In this document: positions 63,220 to 64,000 of the stretch, piece by piece
How positions within the stretch are numbered: the stretch's first letter is position 1
How the letters are laid out: each line of letters begins with the position of its first letter
DNA from: Candidatus Thorarchaeota archaeon
GTDB lineage: Archaea > Asgardarchaeota > Thorarchaeia > Thorarchaeales > Thorarchaeaceae
Direction of reading: 5' to 3'
Length of the DNA stretch: 64,000 nt
Assembly: GCA_018335335.1 (NCBI GenBank)
Contig: JAGXKG010000001.1
Coordinates: 1 to 64,000 of the forward strand
The notes under the pieces: model-generated
The model's database searches: none
What the model saw: the letters and a program-made list of their open reading frames with translations, nothing else
Told to the model about the DNA's origin: nothing
Position numbers and translations under genes: made by a program

Positions 63220-63690
63220 ATGACCCGAAGCAAGATCCTTGCAGCTGGAAAATTCGACATATTGCATCTAGGTCATCTCGCGTACCTAAGACAAGCAAAG
63301 GAACTAGCGGGTTCAGATGGACAATTAGTGGTAGTTATTGCACGAGATGATACCATCGAACGGGAAAGAGGGGCACCGCCAGTGTTTCCACAGGAACAGA
63401 GACAGCATCTTGTTGAGGCTCTAGAAATGGTTGATAAGGCGGTTATAGGCTACGATAATGAAGACCATGCAGCCATTGTCATAGACATCAAGCCGGATAT
63501 AGTGGCTCTGGGATACGATCAGAACGCGAATGAGAAATATCTCAAGAAGCGAATGAGTGAGGCAGGGCTTGAAGTAAGAATCGTCAGATTGGATAAGAAG
63601 AAGGCTGACGGACTGTGTTCTTCCACTGAAATCAGAAAGCGCATTATTGCATATTACAAAGAAAATGGCAGTATTCCAGGAATGGAATAG
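63220..63690 (+). CDS. ribL: FAD synthase, RibL type (nucleotidyltransferase)
   Basis: A 156-residue cytidylyltransferase-like enzyme: GKFDILHLGHLAYLRQAKEL (HxGH nucleotide motif), VVVIARDDTIERERGAPPVFPQEQR, DIVALGYDQNANEKYLKKR and the end with SSTEIRKRI. It transfers AMP from ATP to FMN. ATG at 63220 was chosen because GGTATGACC follows the winged-helix stop; a TTG at 63211 would add MIG. Confidence 0.9.
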   Translation: MTRSKILAAGKFDILHLGHLAYLRQAKELAGSDGQLVVVIARDDTIERERGAPPVFPQEQRQHLVEALEMVDKAVIGYDNEDHAAIVIDIKPDIVALGYDQNANEKYLKKRMSEAGLEVRIVRLDKKKADGLCSSTEIRKRIIAYYKENGSIPGME

Positions 63691-63706
63691 CAACCAAGTC
63701 TCACAC

Positions 63707-63994
63707 TCAAAGGACTAATTCTCCACGTTCTTCAGCTTTCTGTATTACCATATCCCGAGTCCGCCTTCGATCTACTTCCTTCTTCCAGATTGCATAAGCA
63801 ATTCCAACGAATGCAAAGAGCAAACCTAGGCCAATGAAAGTAAGCCAACCAAATGGAAAATGCCCGGAAAAATCCTCAAGTGGTTGATGGACGAAATACG
63901 GCCAATTGACGAACACTCCAAATGTATAGAGTAATCCAACAATTGTTATTTGCTTAAGGTACCCTATGGCTTGCTCATCTTTATCAAACATCAA
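63707..63994 (-). CDS. Small membrane protein, 95 aa
   Basis: Two hydrophobic segments (about 17-33 and 48-68) with a charged C-terminal tail (KKEVDRRRTRDMVIQKAEERGELVL). I do not recognise the family. The start is at the very right edge of the window (TTG 63994 or ATG 63991), so the gene may begin further right. Confidence 0.65.
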   Translation of the reverse strand: MMFDKDEQAIGYLKQITIVGLLYTFGVFVNWPYFVHQPLEDFSGHFPFGWLTFIGLGLLFAFVGIAYAIWKKEVDRRRTRDMVIQKAEERGELVL

Positions 63995-64000
63995 GCAAAG

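Overview
The window looks like a chromosome piece of an archaeon, most probably an Asgard archaeon of the Thorarchaeia type. The archaeal signs are TTG and GTG starts with purine-rich Shine-Dalgarno sites, aIF1A, aIF2-beta, eIF6, Topo VI, prefoldin, P0/P1 stalk proteins, a CDC48 ATPase and tRNAs with bulge-helix-bulge-type introns. The Asgard signs are a eukaryote-type topoisomerase IB and a large membrane protein whose outer part resembles ribophorin I of the oligosaccharyltransferase. The taxon is inferred from gene content, not from a tree.

Layout. 1-13.5 kb is an accessory stretch: the start of topo IB, a secreted EEP-family phosphohydrolase, tRNA-Gly, several unrecognised small genes, an MFS transporter, an arsenic module (Cys-rich PadR regulator divergent from arsM), an S9 peptidase and several broken or truncated genes (an AlkD-like gene with two frame changes, a membrane winged-helix gene without a normal start). 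13.6-21.5 kb holds a multi-PAS histidine kinase with a degenerate receiver domain, SixA, two orphan genes, a split dikinase-like pair and two Fe-S proteins.

21.6-34 kb is a classic archaeal information-processing block: nep1, then (plus strand) rnp4, a CRM-domain protein, eS19, PDCD5, eL39, eL31, eIF6, eL20/LX, prefoldin alpha and ftsY; then argF and a PfkB kinase; then ftsZ, secE, spt5, uL11, uL1, uL10 and P1. Two members carry odd additions: eL31 has an acidic N-terminal extension of about 95 residues, and Spt5 has a zinc-finger-like insertion in its NGN domain.

34-46 kb mixes metabolic and tRNA-modification genes (HDAC-like hydrolase, COG1031-type radical SAM enzyme, thiL, Gfo/Idh/MocA oxidoreductase, e-MtaB, a MoaD-like protein with a tail after its Gly-Gly, gcvPA/gcvPB, Trm112-like) with four tRNA genes. 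Three of these tRNAs need unusual introns to fold: tRNA-Arg(UCU) has one in the anticodon loop and one in the T-loop, tRNA-Thr(CGU) has one in the T-loop, and tRNA-Leu(GAG) has one in the variable region.

46-64 kb: an HD-domain protein, then the ribophorin I-like fusion (signal peptide, DOMON-like, FKBP, Ig-like, ribophorin-like, one membrane span, cytosolic coiled coil) divergent from an Alg7-like GlcNAc-1-phosphate transferase, which suggests an N-glycosylation locus. The rest is a replication and translation cluster: top6A/top6B, a Dim2-like KH protein, Rio1, aIF1A, NMD3, DUF424, aIF2-beta, RPA32-like, FEN1, a zinc-ribbon protein, aEF1-beta, CDC48 and RibL-type FAD synthase. I found no CRISPR array, insertion sequence, integrase or prophage.
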